Shown: positions 17,487 to 26,503 of the stretch, piece after piece
How the letters are laid out: every line of letters starts with the position of its first letter
Position numbering within the stretch: position 1 is the first letter of the stretch
NCBI RefSeq assembly: GCF_012027725.1
Contig: NZ_SJOU01000001.1
Span: 186,001 to 250,000 of the forward strand
DNA length: 64,000 nucleotides
Direction of reading: 5' to 3'
Source of the DNA: Olsenella sp. SW781
GTDB lineage: Bacteria > Actinomycetota > Coriobacteriia > Coriobacteriales > Atopobiaceae
The notes under the pieces: model-generated
What the model saw: only the letters and a program-made list of their open reading frames with translations
Databases searched by the model: none
Told to the model about the DNA's origin: nothing
Translations under genes and position numbers: made by a program

Positions 17487-19583
17487 CTACTTCTTCCGAG
17501 AGAGCGCGCCGATGTCGGCAATCCCCACGAAGACTTCAACGAAGCGATTGAGGAGGCGCAGGCGGTTCTCCCTTACCTCAGTATCCTCGTCCATGACAAG
17601 GACGTCGTCGAAGAATCGGTCGATGGGCGTCTTGAGTTCGGCAAGGGCGTCGATCGCCGCGCGGAAGTCCTTCTCGGCGAGCGCGGACGCGACCCTGCCC
17701 TCGCCCTCGTCGCAGGCAGCGAGCAGGGCGCGCTCGGCGTCGCCGAGAAGCGAGGCGTCGACGTCGGAGCCGAGGCTCGCGTCGGCGAGGTGGGCGGCGC
17801 GGGCGTACGCCGTGGCGAGGTCGTCGAAGACCTCGGGGCTCTGCGAGCGTGCGTCCTCGAGGGCGCGGGCGCGGGCCATGAACTCGACGGGGTCGATGAC
17901 GCCCACCGCGGAGACGGCCTCAATCGTGTCGGGGCGCAGGCCCTCGTCGCGCGCGATGGCGACGAGGCGCGCCTGGAAGAACCTCACGACGGCGGCGGCC
18001 ACCGCCTCGAGGTCGAACTCGAGGCCCTGGGCCTGGTAGGCGCCGAGCGCAAGGCCGATGAGCCGACGAAGGTCGCAGCCCGGGAGCGCGCGGAGCATGG
18101 CGATGACGCCGATGGTCGCTCGGCGGACCGCATAGGGGTCGGAGGACCCGGTGGGCGGCTCGTCGATCGCGAAGATGCCGCAGATGGTGTCGAGCTTGTC
18201 GGCGATGGCGACGCAGCGGCCGCAGGTGCCGGACGGGAGCTCGTCGCCGGCGAAGCGCGGGCGGTAGTGCTCGCGGATGGCGTCGCAGACCTCGGGGGCC
18301 TCGCCGGCTGCGGCGGCGTAGTAGCCTCCCATGACGCCCTGCTGGTTGGTGAACTCGACGACGGCCTGGGAGACGAGGTCGGCCTTGGCGAGGTGCGCGG
18401 CGCGCGCGGCGGCCGCGACCCCCGCCTCGTCCTCCCCCGCCTGCGTGGCGACGGCGGCGGCGAGCCCCTCCATGCGCTCGACCTTCTGGCGCATCGTGCC
18501 GAGCCGCTCCTGGAAGGTCACCGAGCCGAGGCGCTCAACGAACTCCTCCATCGGGCGCTTGAGGTCCTCGTCATAGAAGAACTTGGCGTCGTCGAGGCGG
18601 GCGCGCACGACCTTCTCGTTGCCGGCGACGACGGTCTTGGAGACCGCGGGGTCGGCGTTCGAGACCACGACGAACTCGCGCGTGAGCTCTCCCGAGGCGT
18701 CGTAGATCGGGAAGTAGCGCTGGTTGGAGAGCATGGACTCGCAGATGATCTCATGCGGGACCTCGAGGAATGCCTCGTCGAAGGTGCCCACGAGGACCGT
18801 GGGCCACTCGCAGAGGTTCACGACCTCGTCGAAGATGCGCTTGGGGGTGTCCACGCGAGCGCCCCCGCGCTCGGCCTCGATGCGCGCGATGCCCTCGCGG
18901 ATGGCCTCGGCCCGGCGCTCGGCCGAGAGCACGAAGGCCCGCTCGAGCGTGGCCTCGTAGTCGGCGGGAGACGCGACGACGTGCTCGCCCGGCGCCAGCA
19001 CGCGGTGGCCGCGCGTGACGTTGGACGAGGTGACGTCGGCATAGGACACGGGGACGACGTCGGTGCCGAGAAGCGCGCAGATCCAGCGGATGGGGCGCAC
19101 GAACGTGGCGTGCTCGGAGCCCCAGCGCTGGCTGCGGTAGTTGGGCCACTGCAGGCCGCCGATGACCTCGGCGGAGAGCCGGGAGAGGATGGGGGCGGCG
19201 GGCTCGGAGGGGACGCTCCTCTCGGCGAAGACGTACTCGTTGCCATCGGCGTCGACGCGGCGGACGAGGTCGGCGGCCTCGGCGCCGCACTTGCGGGCGA
19301 AGCCGAGGGCGGCCTTGGTGGGCGCGCCGGAGTCGTCGAACGCGATGGCGGCCTTGGGCCCGCGCTTCACCTCGTGGATCTCCTCGGTCGCGACGGCGAC
19401 GTCCGCGACGAGGGCGGCGAGGCGGCGCGGCGTGGAGATCACGCGCACCTCCCCGTGGGAGAGCCCGGCGGCGTCAAGCCCCTTGGCGACGAGCCCGCCG
19501 AGCTGGCCGGCGGCGTTCATGAGCGGCGCGGACGGCATCTCCTCGGTGCCGATCTCAAGCAGGAAGTCTCGGGTCTCGGCCAT
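17487..19583 (-). CDS. glyS: Glycyl-tRNA synthetase beta subunit
   Basis: Large subunit of the alpha2-beta2 glycyl-tRNA synthetase, holding tRNA-recognition and anticodon-binding parts. It begins RDFLLEIGTEEMPSAPL, the classic beta-subunit N-terminus, and keeps ATFVRPIRWICALLG, RYFPIYDASGELTREFVVVSN and ADKLDTICGIFAIDEPPTGSSDPYAVRR in pieces, the latter in the HD-like domain; a DALR-type helical region closes the protein at residue 698. It starts one base after the glyQ stop. The half-length PpsR-like gene follows 53 bases downstream. Confidence 0.95.
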   Translation of the reverse strand: MAETRDFLLEIGTEEMPSAPLMNAAGQLGGLVAKGLDAAGLSHGEVRVISTPRRLAALVADVAVATEEIHEVKRGPKAAIAFDDSGAPTKAALGFARKCGAEAADLVRRVDADGNEYVFAERSVPSEPAAPILSRLSAEVIGGLQWPNYRSQRWGSEHATFVRPIRWICALLGTDVVPVSYADVTSSNVTRGHRVLAPGEHVVASPADYEATLERAFVLSAERRAEAIREGIARIEAERGGARVDTPKRIFDEVVNLCEWPTVLVGTFDEAFLEVPHEIICESMLSNQRYFPIYDASGELTREFVVVSNADPAVSKTVVAGNEKVVRARLDDAKFFYDEDLKRPMEEFVERLGSVTFQERLGTMRQKVERMEGLAAAVATQAGEDEAGVAAAARAAHLAKADLVSQAVVEFTNQQGVMGGYYAAAAGEAPEVCDAIREHYRPRFAGDELPSGTCGRCVAIADKLDTICGIFAIDEPPTGSSDPYAVRRATIGVIAMLRALPGCDLRRLIGLALGAYQAQGLEFDLEAVAAAVVRFFQARLVAIARDEGLRPDTIEAVSAVGVIDPVEFMARARALEDARSQSPEVFDDLATAYARAAHLADASLGSDVDASLLGDAERALLAACDEGEGRVASALAEKDFRAAIDALAELKTPIDRFFDDVLVMDEDTEVRENRLRLLNRFVEVFVGIADIGALSRKK

Positions 19584-20495
19584 CTAGGCCACCTCCCCCT
19601 TCTGTGCGTCTCCGTCGGTCTTTCCCGCCACCTCCGCGAGGTAGCTCTCGCAGCAGAGCTTCGCGATCGTGCGGACGCGCAGGATGTAGTTGGCGCGCTC
19701 CGTCGCCGAGATGGCGCCGCGGGCGTCGAGCAGGTTGAAGGCGTGGGAGCACTTCATCACGCAGTCGTACGCCGGCAGCGGGAGGCGGCGCTCGAGGCAC
19801 GAGTGGCACTCGGCCTCGTAGTCGTCGAACTTCTGCCGCATCATCTCGACGTTGGCCACCTCGAAGTTGTAGGTGGAGAACTCGTACTCGTTCTCGTGGA
19901 ACACGTCGCCGTAGGTCATGGGCGTGCCGTCGGGCAGATACGACCAGACGACGTCGTAGACGGAGTCCACGCCCTGGATGTACATGGCGATGCGCTCGAG
20001 GCCGTAGGTGATCTCCACGGGCACGGGGTCGCACTCGATGCCGCCCACCTGCTGGAAGTAGGTGTACTGGGTGACCTCCATGCCGTCCATCCAGACCTCC
20101 CAGCCGAGGCCCCAGGCGCCCAGCGTCGGGCTCTCCCAGTCGTCCTCGACGAAGCGGACGTCGTGCTCGGCCGGGTCGAGCCCGATGGCCTTGAGGGAGC
20201 CGAGGTAGAGGTCCTGCGAGTCGACGGGGCAGGGCTTCAGGATCACCTGGAACTGGTAGTAGTGCTGCATGCGGTTGGGGTTCTCGCCGTAGCGCCCGTC
20301 CGCCGGGCGGCGGCACGGCTGCGGGTAGCAGGTCCGCCAGGGCTTGGGCCCGAGCGAGCGGAGCGTCGTGGCGGTGTGGAAGGTGCCCGCGCCCACCTCC
20401 GAGTCGTAGGGCTGCATGACGGTGCAGCCCTGGGCGGCCCAGTAGCGCTCGAGCGCGAGGATCATGTCTTGGAACGTCAGCGCGGAGTCTCTCAT
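19584..20495 (-). CDS. glyQ: Glycyl-tRNA synthetase alpha subunit
   Basis: Catalytic class II subunit of the bacterial-type tetrameric glycyl-tRNA synthetase. [21 protein letters not shown], the motif-2-like [18 protein letters not shown] and [13 protein letters not shown] blocks, and [19 protein letters not shown] are nearly invariant in the family. Length 303 is normal. It lies 24 bases downstream of lepB with GGAAGGA before its ATG, so it may be read as part of the rpsP-lepB transcript; no T-box leader is visible. Confidence 0.96.
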   Translation of the reverse strand: MRDSALTFQDMILALERYWAAQGCTVMQPYDSEVGAGTFHTATTLRSLGPKPWRTCYPQPCRRPADGRYGENPNRMQHYYQFQVILKPCPVDSQDLYLGSLKAIGLDPAEHDVRFVEDDWESPTLGAWGLGWEVWMDGMEVTQYTYFQQVGGIECDPVPVEITYGLERIAMYIQGVDSVYDVVWSYLPDGTPMTYGDVFHENEYEFSTYNFEVANVEMMRQKFDDYEAECHSCLERRLPLPAYDCVMKCSHAFNLLDARGAISATERANYILRVRTIAKLCCESYLAEVAGKTDGDAQKGEVA

Positions 20496-20519
20496 ATCAG
20501 TCCTTCCCTAGGTCAGGGG

Positions 20520-21083
20520 CTAGAGCGCCCCGATGCGAGAGAGCGGCCAGTAGATGAACAGTGCCCTCGATGTTACGTCATCGACGCTCACGGGGCCGAA
20601 GTAGCGCGAGTCCTTGGAGTTGGTTCGGTTGTCCCCCATGACCCAGACGCAGCCGTCGGGGACGACGTAGGGGTACTCGATGCCCGCGGAGCCCTCGAGG
20701 TCCGAGAGCGAGTAGGTCGGCCTCCCGCCGACGTAGGGCTCGTCGAGCGCCTCCCCGTCGACGTAGACGGCGCCGTCGACGAGGTCGATGGTCTGGCCGC
20801 CCACCGCGACGACGCGCTTGATGAGGGTCTCCCCGTCGAGCGGGCTCTCGAAGGTGACGATGTCGCCCTGGGCGGGCGCCTCGAAGCGCAGGCTCACCTT
20901 CTCGCCGAGCAGCATGTCGCCCTCGAGGATCGTGTCGCGCATCGACCCGGAGGGGACGTAGTAGGGCATCCCGACGAAGGTCCTGAGCAGGAACGCCACG
21001 CCGACCGCAAAGGCGACGCTCCCGATGATCCAGCCGTGGCGGGCGAGGAATCCCTCGCGCCCCGGGGCCTCATGACTCGCCAT
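20520..21083 (-). CDS. lepB: Signal peptidase I
   Basis: Type I signal peptidase, cleaving secretory signal peptides on the outer face of the membrane. One N-terminal membrane segment (about residues 17-36) is followed by PSGSM with the catalytic Ser47, the general-base Lys89 in LIKRVVAVGG, and the box E motif MGDNRTNSKDSRYFG. It is a short (187 residue), single-anchor Gram-positive type. Its start overlaps trmD by 14 bases, so it is coupled to the ribosome-maturation operon. Confidence 0.94.
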   Translation of the reverse strand: MASHEAPGREGFLARHGWIIGSVAFAVGVAFLLRTFVGMPYYVPSGSMRDTILEGDMLLGEKVSLRFEAPAQGDIVTFESPLDGETLIKRVVAVGGQTIDLVDGAVYVDGEALDEPYVGGRPTYSLSDLEGSAGIEYPYVVPDGCVWVMGDNRTNSKDSRYFGPVSVDDVTSRALFIYWPLSRIGAL

Positions 21084-21828
21084 GAGCGCCGTCCCCCCTC
21101 GTCTCGCGCGCGACCCGCTCGGCGAAGTCGCGCTCCTCCGTCGTGAGCTCGGCCGCCCCCAGCAGGTCGGGCCGCCAGCGGGCGGTGCGCTCGATCGCGC
21201 TGCGCCTCCGCCAGGCGTCGACCCGGGCGTGGTCGCCCGAGAGGAGCACCTCGGGCACCTCCATGCCGCGATAGCTCGCGGGGCGGGTGTACTGGGCGTA
21301 CTCGAGCAGGCCGGCAGAGGAGAACGACTCGTCCTCCGCGCTCCTCTCGTCGCCCAGGGCGCCCGGCAGCAGGCGGACCGTCGCGTCGATGACCACGAGC
21401 GCCGCCAGCTCGCCGCCCGTGAGGACGTAGTCGCCGAGCGATATGACCTCGTCGGCGAGCGAGTAGGCGCGCTCGTCCATGCCCTCGTACCGTCCGCAGA
21501 CGAGCAGCACGCGCTCGCGCCGCGAGAGCTCCTCGGCGCGCGCCTCGTCGAAGCGGGCGCCGCAGGGCGAGAAGAACACGACGTGGGGCGCGGGGCCGTG
21601 CGACGAGAGGTCGTCGATCGCCTCGAAGATGGGGGCGGGCTTCATGAGCATCCCCTGCCCCCCGCCGAACGGCGCGTCGTCCACCGTGCGGTGGCGGTCG
21701 TGCGTCCAGTCGCGCAGGTCGTGCGCGCGGAACTCGAAGACGCCCGCGCGCTGGGCGCGGCCCATGATGGACGCGTCGAGATAGGGGGCGAAGACGTCGG
21801 GGAAGACGGAGAGGGTCTCGAATATCAC
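21070..21828 (-). CDS. trmD: tRNA (guanine-37-N1)-methyltransferase
   Basis: SPOUT methyltransferase that makes m1G37 and prevents frameshifting. The knotted SAM site is seen in LLVCGRYEGMDERA and ISLGDYVLTGGELAALVVID, and EVLLSGDHARVDAWRR completes it. The GTG at 21828 was chosen because it overlaps the rimM stop as GTGA and begins the usual VIFETLSVFPDVF; the frame is open far upstream only as a shadow of rimM, khpA and rpsP. The product has 252 residues. Confidence 0.96.
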   Translation of the reverse strand: MIFETLSVFPDVFAPYLDASIMGRAQRAGVFEFRAHDLRDWTHDRHRTVDDAPFGGGQGMLMKPAPIFEAIDDLSSHGPAPHVVFFSPCGARFDEARAEELSRRERVLLVCGRYEGMDERAYSLADEVISLGDYVLTGGELAALVVIDATVRLLPGALGDERSAEDESFSSAGLLEYAQYTRPASYRGMEVPEVLLSGDHARVDAWRRRSAIERTARWRPDLLGAAELTTEERDFAERVARETRGDGAHGES

Positions 21829-22361
21829 AGCGACCCCCCCTCCCCCGGCCAGCCGAGCCCGCGCGGGACGCGGATGGGGATGGGCCCCTCGTCGGGCACC
21901 GTCGAGACGACCTCGTCGACCACCGGGACGAGGACCTCGCCGCCGCCGTCGACGTCGAGGACCCACACGTCGTTCGCGGGGCCGCTCATGACCTCGCGTA
22001 TCCGCGCGCGGCGGCCGTCCCCCTCGCCCACGACCTCCCGGCCCACGAGGCGCTCCGGGTCGTGCAGGGCGAGGTCCTCCGGCAGGTCGCGCTCGCGGGC
22101 GAGCAGGAACCGGCCGACGAGGCGCTCGGCCGACGAGACGTCGCCGACGCCCGAGAGCGCGACGAGTCTCCCCGCGCGCCCCTCGCCCGAGGCCGAGACG
22201 ACGGTGCGCCAGCGCGGCCCCTTGAGCTCGGGCGGCAGCACGGCGACCTCGAGCCCCTCGCGCACAAGTGAGGGAAGGCCGTGGACGGGCTCCGTCACGA
22301 CCTCCCCTCTTCTCCCGCGCGCCTTGGCGACGCGGGCTATGGTCCTGTAGCGCTCGCGCAT
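21825..22361 (-). CDS. rimM: Ribosome maturation factor RimM
   Basis: RimM assists 30S head assembly with S19. The N-terminal barrel begins YRTIARVAKARGRRGEVVTEP (family: GxIxxxxGLRGEVKV), followed by VERLVGRFLL-type sequence and a PRC-barrel half with LVGREVVGEG and VLVPVVDEVV. At 178 residues it is normal in length but rather divergent in the linker. It lies between khpA (7 bases upstream) and trmD (4-base overlap). Confidence 0.9.
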   Translation of the reverse strand: MRERYRTIARVAKARGRRGEVVTEPVHGLPSLVREGLEVAVLPPELKGPRWRTVVSASGEGRAGRLVALSGVGDVSSAERLVGRFLLARERDLPEDLALHDPERLVGREVVGEGDGRRARIREVMSGPANDVWVLDVDGGGEVLVPVVDEVVSTVPDEGPIPIRVPRGLGWPGEGGSL

Positions 22362-22367
22362 GCGCCC

Positions 22368-22658
22368 CTAGCCTACGACCTCGACCTCGACCATCGTGCC
22401 CACGCGCTGCCCGAGGGCGCGCGCGAGAGTGCGGATGGCCTTGATGGTGCGGCCCTTGCGGCCGATGACGCGTCCGGCGTCGTCCTCGGAGCACGTGACC
22501 TCGATGAGGGACGAGCCCTCGCTGTCCGTCACGTCGAGCGACACGGCCTCCTGGTCGTCGACGAGCCCGCACACGATGTACTCGACGAGGTCGGCGACCC
22601 GGTCGGACGGGAGCTCGCGCCCCTGCGCCCCGTCGAGCGCGCTGTCCGTGGCCTCCAT
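22368..22658 (-). CDS. khpA: KH-domain RNA-binding protein KhpA
   Basis: Small (96 residue) single-KH-domain protein. The KH signature is the GRVIGRKGRTIKAIRTL stretch with the GxxG loop (GRKG) at about 66-69. In Gram-positives KhpA pairs with KhpB/Jag and affects cell elongation and RNA regulation; its place between rpsP and rimM is the conserved one. A 20-residue hydrophilic N-terminal extension precedes the domain. Confidence 0.92.
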   Translation of the reverse strand: MEATDSALDGAQGRELPSDRVADLVEYIVCGLVDDQEAVSLDVTDSEGSSLIEVTCSEDDAGRVIGRKGRTIKAIRTLARALGQRVGTMVEVEVVG

Positions 22659-22667
22659 GGGGCGCGC

Positions 22668-23003
22668 CTACTCGGCGTCGGCCTCGGCGGCAGCCTCGGC
22701 GGCGGCAGCGGCCTTGGCGGCGGCCTTCTTGGAGAGCTTCGCCTTCTTCTCGACGACGGGCTCGCCGGTGCGGGCGATGTCGATCAGGTGGGCGACGGCG
22801 TTGGTCGGCTGGGCGCCCTTGGCGACCCACTCGTCGACCTTCTCGAGGTTGATGTCGATGACCTTCGGGGTGGTCAGCGGGTTGTAGCGGCCGACCTCCT
22901 CGATGTAGCGGCCGTCGCGCGGCATGCGGCCGTCGGCGACGACGACGCGGTAGTACGGGCGCTTCTTGGCACCGTGGCGGGCCAGGCGAATCTTAACTGC
23001 CAA
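22668..23003 (-). CDS. rpsP: 30S ribosomal protein S16
   Basis: S16 is an early 30S-assembly protein. The start is TTG at 23003 ([19 protein letters not shown]), with GGAGGAG six bases upstream; no ATG or GTG is available near the conserved N-terminus. [13 protein letters not shown] and the usual core follow, and the C-terminus has a Lys/Ala/Glu-rich tail after residue 80 typical of actinobacterial S16. It heads the rpsP-khpA-rimM-trmD-lepB transcript. Confidence 0.96.
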   Translation of the reverse strand: MAVKIRLARHGAKKRPYYRVVVADGRMPRDGRYIEEVGRYNPLTTPKVIDINLEKVDEWVAKGAQPTNAVAHLIDIARTGEPVVEKKAKLSKKAAAKAAAAAEAAAEADAE

Positions 23004-23078
23004 TGAAAACTCCTCCGATACGTGCGGTGCGCGTGGTTGGTAGGTAGGCCGCACCGCATAGCCACATAGCAGTTAGAC

Positions 23079-23106
23079 ATCATACCGCTCCTCAATGTGG
23101 TCGCAA
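23079..23106 (-). promoter_or_regulatory. Promoter of the rpsP operon
   Basis: Minus-strand TTGCGA, 16-base spacer, TATGAT, giving a transcript start about 70 bases before rpsP. Confidence 0.6.
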
Positions 23107-23228
23107 GGTGCAGTTTTTGTGAACGGCTGGCGTCGAGTCCGTGCGCGCCCGGGCGAGTTCAGGAGAAATTAAGGCTCGGTGGGTAGGATAGCAGCGACAA
23201 GTGCAGCCGAGGCCGACAGGGGGCACCT

Positions 23229-23906
23229 ATGAACATACTGGTCGTCGAGGACGAGAGAAACCTCGCGGACGCCATCGTCCGCATCCTGGAGGGGGCCTCC
23301 TACAACGCCGAGGCGGTCTACGACGGCACCTCCGGGCTCAGGTCGGCCCTCTCGGGGGCCTACGACGCCGTGGTGCTCGACGTGATGCTGCCCGGCATGA
23401 GCGGCTACGACGTGGTGCACGAGATGCGGCGCGAGGGCTCCGCGACGCCCGTGCTGCTCCTCACCGCCCGCTCCTCGACCGCCGACAAGGTCGAGGGCCT
23501 CGACTCCGGCGCGGACGACTACATGACGAAGCCCTTCGAGGCGGCCGAGCTCCTCGCCCGCCTGCGGGCCCTCACGCGCCGCCGCGGCGACGTCATGCTC
23601 GACGAGCTGACCTTCGGCGACATCCGCCTCGACCTCGAGACGCACGACCTCTCCTGCGGCGAGTCCTCCGTCCACCTCTCCGGCAAGGAGTTCGAGGTCA
23701 TGAGCGTCCTCATGAGCTCCTCGGCGCGCGTCGTCTCCAAGCAGGACCTCCTCCTCAAGGTCTGGGGGGCCGACGCCGAGGCGTCCGAGAACTCCGTCGA
23801 GGCCTACGTCTCGTTCCTGCGCAAGAAGCTCGCCCACGTGGGGTCCGCCGTCCAGATCACGACCCTCAGGATGCTCGGCTACCGCCTTGAGACGTTCGAG
23901 CGATAG
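23229..23906 (+). CDS. OmpR-family response regulator
   Basis: Two-component DNA-binding regulator of 225 residues. The receiver domain (1-115) has the acidic pair E7-D8, phospho-acceptor D51 in VVLDVMLPGMSGYD, T79, and K101 in DDYMTKPFE. A winged-helix output domain (about 125-222) shows LSGKEFEVMSVLM and ENSVEAYVSFLRKKL. It is followed by its histidine kinase, 16 bases downstream. A TAGGAT box at 23184-23189 could be its -10, without a clear -35. The regulon cannot be inferred; it is divergent from the rpsP operon across a 225-base gap. Confidence 0.93.
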   Translation: MNILVVEDERNLADAIVRILEGASYNAEAVYDGTSGLRSALSGAYDAVVLDVMLPGMSGYDVVHEMRREGSATPVLLLTARSSTADKVEGLDSGADDYMTKPFEAAELLARLRALTRRRGDVMLDELTFGDIRLDLETHDLSCGESSVHLSGKEFEVMSVLMSSSARVVSKQDLLLKVWGADAEASENSVEAYVSFLRKKLAHVGSAVQITTLRMLGYRLETFER

Positions 23907-23922
23907 CGCCCGGCGAGAGCCG

Positions 23923-25152
23923 ATGCTCGCGCGGCTGCGCCGCAACTTCATCGCCGTCGCGATGTCGATCGCCGGCGCCGTCCTTCTCGCCTCGCTCGGC
24001 TCCTCGTTCTTCTCGTCCTACACCACGCAGCAGGCCCTGACCGACGACCTGCTCACGCGCGCGCTCTCCGCAGAGAGCTGGGCCGCCGCCAGAATCGGCG
24101 ACGGCGACGGGCGTGGCGCGGACGTCATGCTCGCCGTCGCGGTCGACGTGGGGTTCGACGGCACGGTCAGCCTGAGCAGCGCCACCCCCCTCACGATCTC
24201 CGACCCCGCGCTCGAGGAGCTTCTCGCCGAGGCGCTCTCGAGCGAGTCGGCGTCCGGGAGGAACTCCTCCTATCACGTTGCCTGGATGCGGGCCTCGACG
24301 CCCAGCGGCTGGCGCGTGGCCCTCGCCGACACCTACTCGAGGGACGCCGCCCTGCGCGCGCAGGCGACGATGGACGCGGCCATCTTCCTCGTGGCCATGG
24401 CCGCGCTCCTGCTCGTCGTGAGGCGCCTCGCCCGCTGGATCCTGCGCCCCGTCGAGGAGGCGTGGGACCAGCAGAGGCGCTTCGTCTCCGACGCCTCGCA
24501 CGAGCTCAAGACCCCGCTCGCCGTGATACTCGCCAACGCGCAGATCCTCGAGACGGCCGAGGGCGTGCCCGAGGACGCCCGGCGCTGGGCGAGAAGCACG
24601 GCGGAGGAGGCCAAGCACATGAAGGGCCTGGTCGAGGACCTGCTCACCCTCGCGCGCGCCGACGAGCAGCGGGCCTCCGGGGAGCGCGCCGCCGCCGAGC
24701 GCGTGGACCTCAGCGCGCTCGTCGACGGCTGCGCGCTCGAGTTCGACGCCGTCGCCTTCGAGCGGGGCTGCTCGATCGAGAGCTCCCTCGAGCCCGGCCT
24801 CTCCGTCGTCGGGGACCCCTCGCAGCTCGGGAGGCTCGTGCGGACGCTGCTCGACAACGCGACGAAGTACGCCGCGCGCGGCACCGAGGTGCGCGTCGCG
24901 CTCGCCCGGGAGGGTCGGCGCTGCCGCCTTGCGGTCACCAACCTCGGCGACGTCATCGCGCCAGAGGACCTCGAGCACCTCTTCGAGCGGTTCTACCGCA
25001 CCGACCGCGCGCGCGAGCGCCAGCCGCAGGGGGGCTTCGGGCTCGGCCTCGCGATCGCACGCAGCATCGCCGAGGCGCATGGCGGCACGATCGGGGCCGC
25101 CTCGAGCCCCGAGGAGGGGACGACCTTCACCGTCCTTCTCCCCCTCGCCTGA
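23923..25152 (+). CDS. Sensor histidine kinase
   Basis: Partner of the preceding regulator, 409 residues. A first membrane segment (about 8-30), an extracytoplasmic region of about 115 residues with no recognised fold, and a second segment (149-167) lead to the HisKA domain with SDASHELKTPLAV (H193) and a HATPase domain with NATKYA and GGFGLGLAIARS. No HAMP domain is obvious between the second segment and the H-box, which are only about 25 residues apart. The ATG at 23923 was chosen; a TTG at 23887 inside the regulator gene would add 12 residues. It ends 36 bases from the convergent dinB. Confidence 0.92.
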   Translation: MLARLRRNFIAVAMSIAGAVLLASLGSSFFSSYTTQQALTDDLLTRALSAESWAAARIGDGDGRGADVMLAVAVDVGFDGTVSLSSATPLTISDPALEELLAEALSSESASGRNSSYHVAWMRASTPSGWRVALADTYSRDAALRAQATMDAAIFLVAMAALLLVVRRLARWILRPVEEAWDQQRRFVSDASHELKTPLAVILANAQILETAEGVPEDARRWARSTAEEAKHMKGLVEDLLTLARADEQRASGERAAAERVDLSALVDGCALEFDAVAFERGCSIESSLEPGLSVVGDPSQLGRLVRTLLDNATKYAARGTEVRVALAREGRRCRLAVTNLGDVIAPEDLEHLFERFYRTDRARERQPQGGFGLGLAIARSIAEAHGGTIGAASSPEEGTTFTVLLPLA

Positions 25153-25188
25153 CGAGGGCGACCTGGCCGGGGCGATGGGTCGCCGCCG

Positions 25189-26457
25189 TCAGAAGTCCGA
25201 CTTGTTCAGCGGGGCCGTGTCAGAGGTCCTCTGCCTGAAGCGCAGGTCGCGCCCGTAGCCCACCGCCGCGTCCCCGAAGCGGTCGCGGACGGCGTCCGTC
25301 ACGCGGCCGAGCGCCGAGAGGTCTCGCGTCACGCCCGCGTCGCTTCCGGCGGAATCGCCGAAGAGCGCGAGCTGCTCCGCGCCCGGCCCGTCGAACCCCG
25401 ACACGCCCACCCCCACGAGCCGCGCCGGCATCCCCGGCGCCCACACCTCGTCGAGCAGCGCCGCGGCCGCCCTCCCGAAGACGCGCTCGTCGTCGGTCGG
25501 CGCGGGGAGCGCGCGCTGGGCGGTGTGCCCGTGCCCGACGTCGTACTTCAGCTTGAGCGTCACCGTGCGCCCCTTGAGGCCCTTGCGGCGCAGGCGGCGC
25601 CCCACGACGGCGGCGACGTGCAGTATCGCGGCCTCGATCTCGTCGCGCTCCGTCAGGTCGGACGAGAAGGTGCGCTCGTTGGAGACCGACTTGACGTCGT
25701 CGGGCGCGGCGGCCTCGGCGACGCGGCTCCGCTCGCGCCCGGCGGCCCGCACCGCCATCCTGGGGCCGAGGACGCCGAACTCCCGCTCGAGCGCGCGCAC
25801 GTCGGCGCGTGAGAGCTCGCCGAGCGTGCGGATGCCCATGCGCCTCAGGCGCTCCTCGGTCGCGGGGCCGACGCCGCTCATGGCGCCCACCGGCAGCGGG
25901 GCGAGAAACGCCCGCTCGGTGCCGGGCGGGACCACGGTGAGGCCGCGGGGCTTCTCGCGCTCGGAGGCGATCTTGGCGACGGTCTTGTTGGCCCCGAGCC
26001 CGATGGAGCAGGTGACGCCGAGCTCGGCCACCCTCCTCTGGACGCGGCAGCAGATGGCGACGGGGCTCTCGCGCGAGAAGCGCCCCGGGGTGACGTCGAA
26101 GAACGCCTCGTCGATGGAGACCTGCTCGACGAGGGGCGTCTCCTCTCCGAGGATTCCCATCACCCGGGCGCTCATCTCGCGGTAGCGGTCGAATCGCCCC
26201 TGCGTCCATATTGCGTCGGGGCACAGGCGACGCGCGGTGGCCGAGGGCATGGCCGAGCGCACGCCGAAGCGCCGCGCCTCGTATGACGCCGTGGAGACCA
26301 CCCCGCGGCGATCCGCCGAGCCGCCCACGATGACGGGCCTCCCCCGCCACTCGGGATGGTCGAGCTGCTCGACGGACGCGAAGAAGGCGTCGAGGTCGAG
26401 CAGGCCCACGGCCGGGCCCTCCCACTCCAGGGACACGATGTTCGAAGCTCCGTCCAT
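25189..26457 (-). CDS. dinB: DNA polymerase IV (Y family)
   Basis: Translesion polymerase of 422 residues. The palm carries DLDAFFASVEQ (metal-binding Asp and the FF steric-gate region) and VSIDEAFFDVT (the D-E pair); helix-hairpin-helix LPVGAMSGVGPATEERL follows, then the little finger from about residue 240. QLALF at about residue 374 is a sliding-clamp binding motif, followed by an extra roughly 45-residue tail. A perfect TATAAT lies six bases before the ATG, so the mRNA is probably leaderless. No LexA-type operator is visible. The REP palindrome of the neighbouring transposase covers its upstream region. Confidence 0.94.
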   Translation of the reverse strand: MDGASNIVSLEWEGPAVGLLDLDAFFASVEQLDHPEWRGRPVIVGGSADRRGVVSTASYEARRFGVRSAMPSATARRLCPDAIWTQGRFDRYREMSARVMGILGEETPLVEQVSIDEAFFDVTPGRFSRESPVAICCRVQRRVAELGVTCSIGLGANKTVAKIASEREKPRGLTVVPPGTERAFLAPLPVGAMSGVGPATEERLRRMGIRTLGELSRADVRALEREFGVLGPRMAVRAAGRERSRVAEAAAPDDVKSVSNERTFSSDLTERDEIEAAILHVAAVVGRRLRRKGLKGRTVTLKLKYDVGHGHTAQRALPAPTDDERVFGRAAAALLDEVWAPGMPARLVGVGVSGFDGPGAEQLALFGDSAGSDAGVTRDLSALGRVTDAVRDRFGDAAVGYGRDLRFRQRTSDTAPLNKSDF

Positions 26458-26463
26458 GGGACG

Positions 26464-26469
26464 ATTATA
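26464..26469 (-). promoter_or_regulatory. Perfect -10 box (TATAAT) for leaderless dinB
   Basis: TATAAT on the minus strand ends six bases before the dinB ATG, which places the start point at or next to the A of the start codon, the spacing typical of leaderless genes in actinobacteria. The -35 region falls in the palindrome at 26473-26503 and has no consensus hexamer. Confidence 0.6.
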
Positions 26470-26472
26470 CGT

Positions 26473-26503
26473 TGCCTAAAGGGGGACAGGCCCCATTTAG
26501 GCA
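26473..26503. repeat. REP-like palindrome, transposase 3' side
   Basis: TGCCTAAAGGGG (26473-26484), loop GACAGG, CCCC-a-TTTAGGCA (26491-26503): 12 pairs with one bulged A. It contains the TAA stop of the transposase gene and lies just upstream of the dinB -10 box. Confidence 0.8.

Noticed and set aside
20496-20519. Search for a glycine T-box before glyQ
   Set aside because: Only 24 bases separate lepB from glyQ, too short for a T-box leader.
17790-21146. 1,100-codon open frame on the plus strand opposite glyS-glyQ-lepB
   Set aside because: It is an antisense shadow of three well-conserved genes and has no family features.
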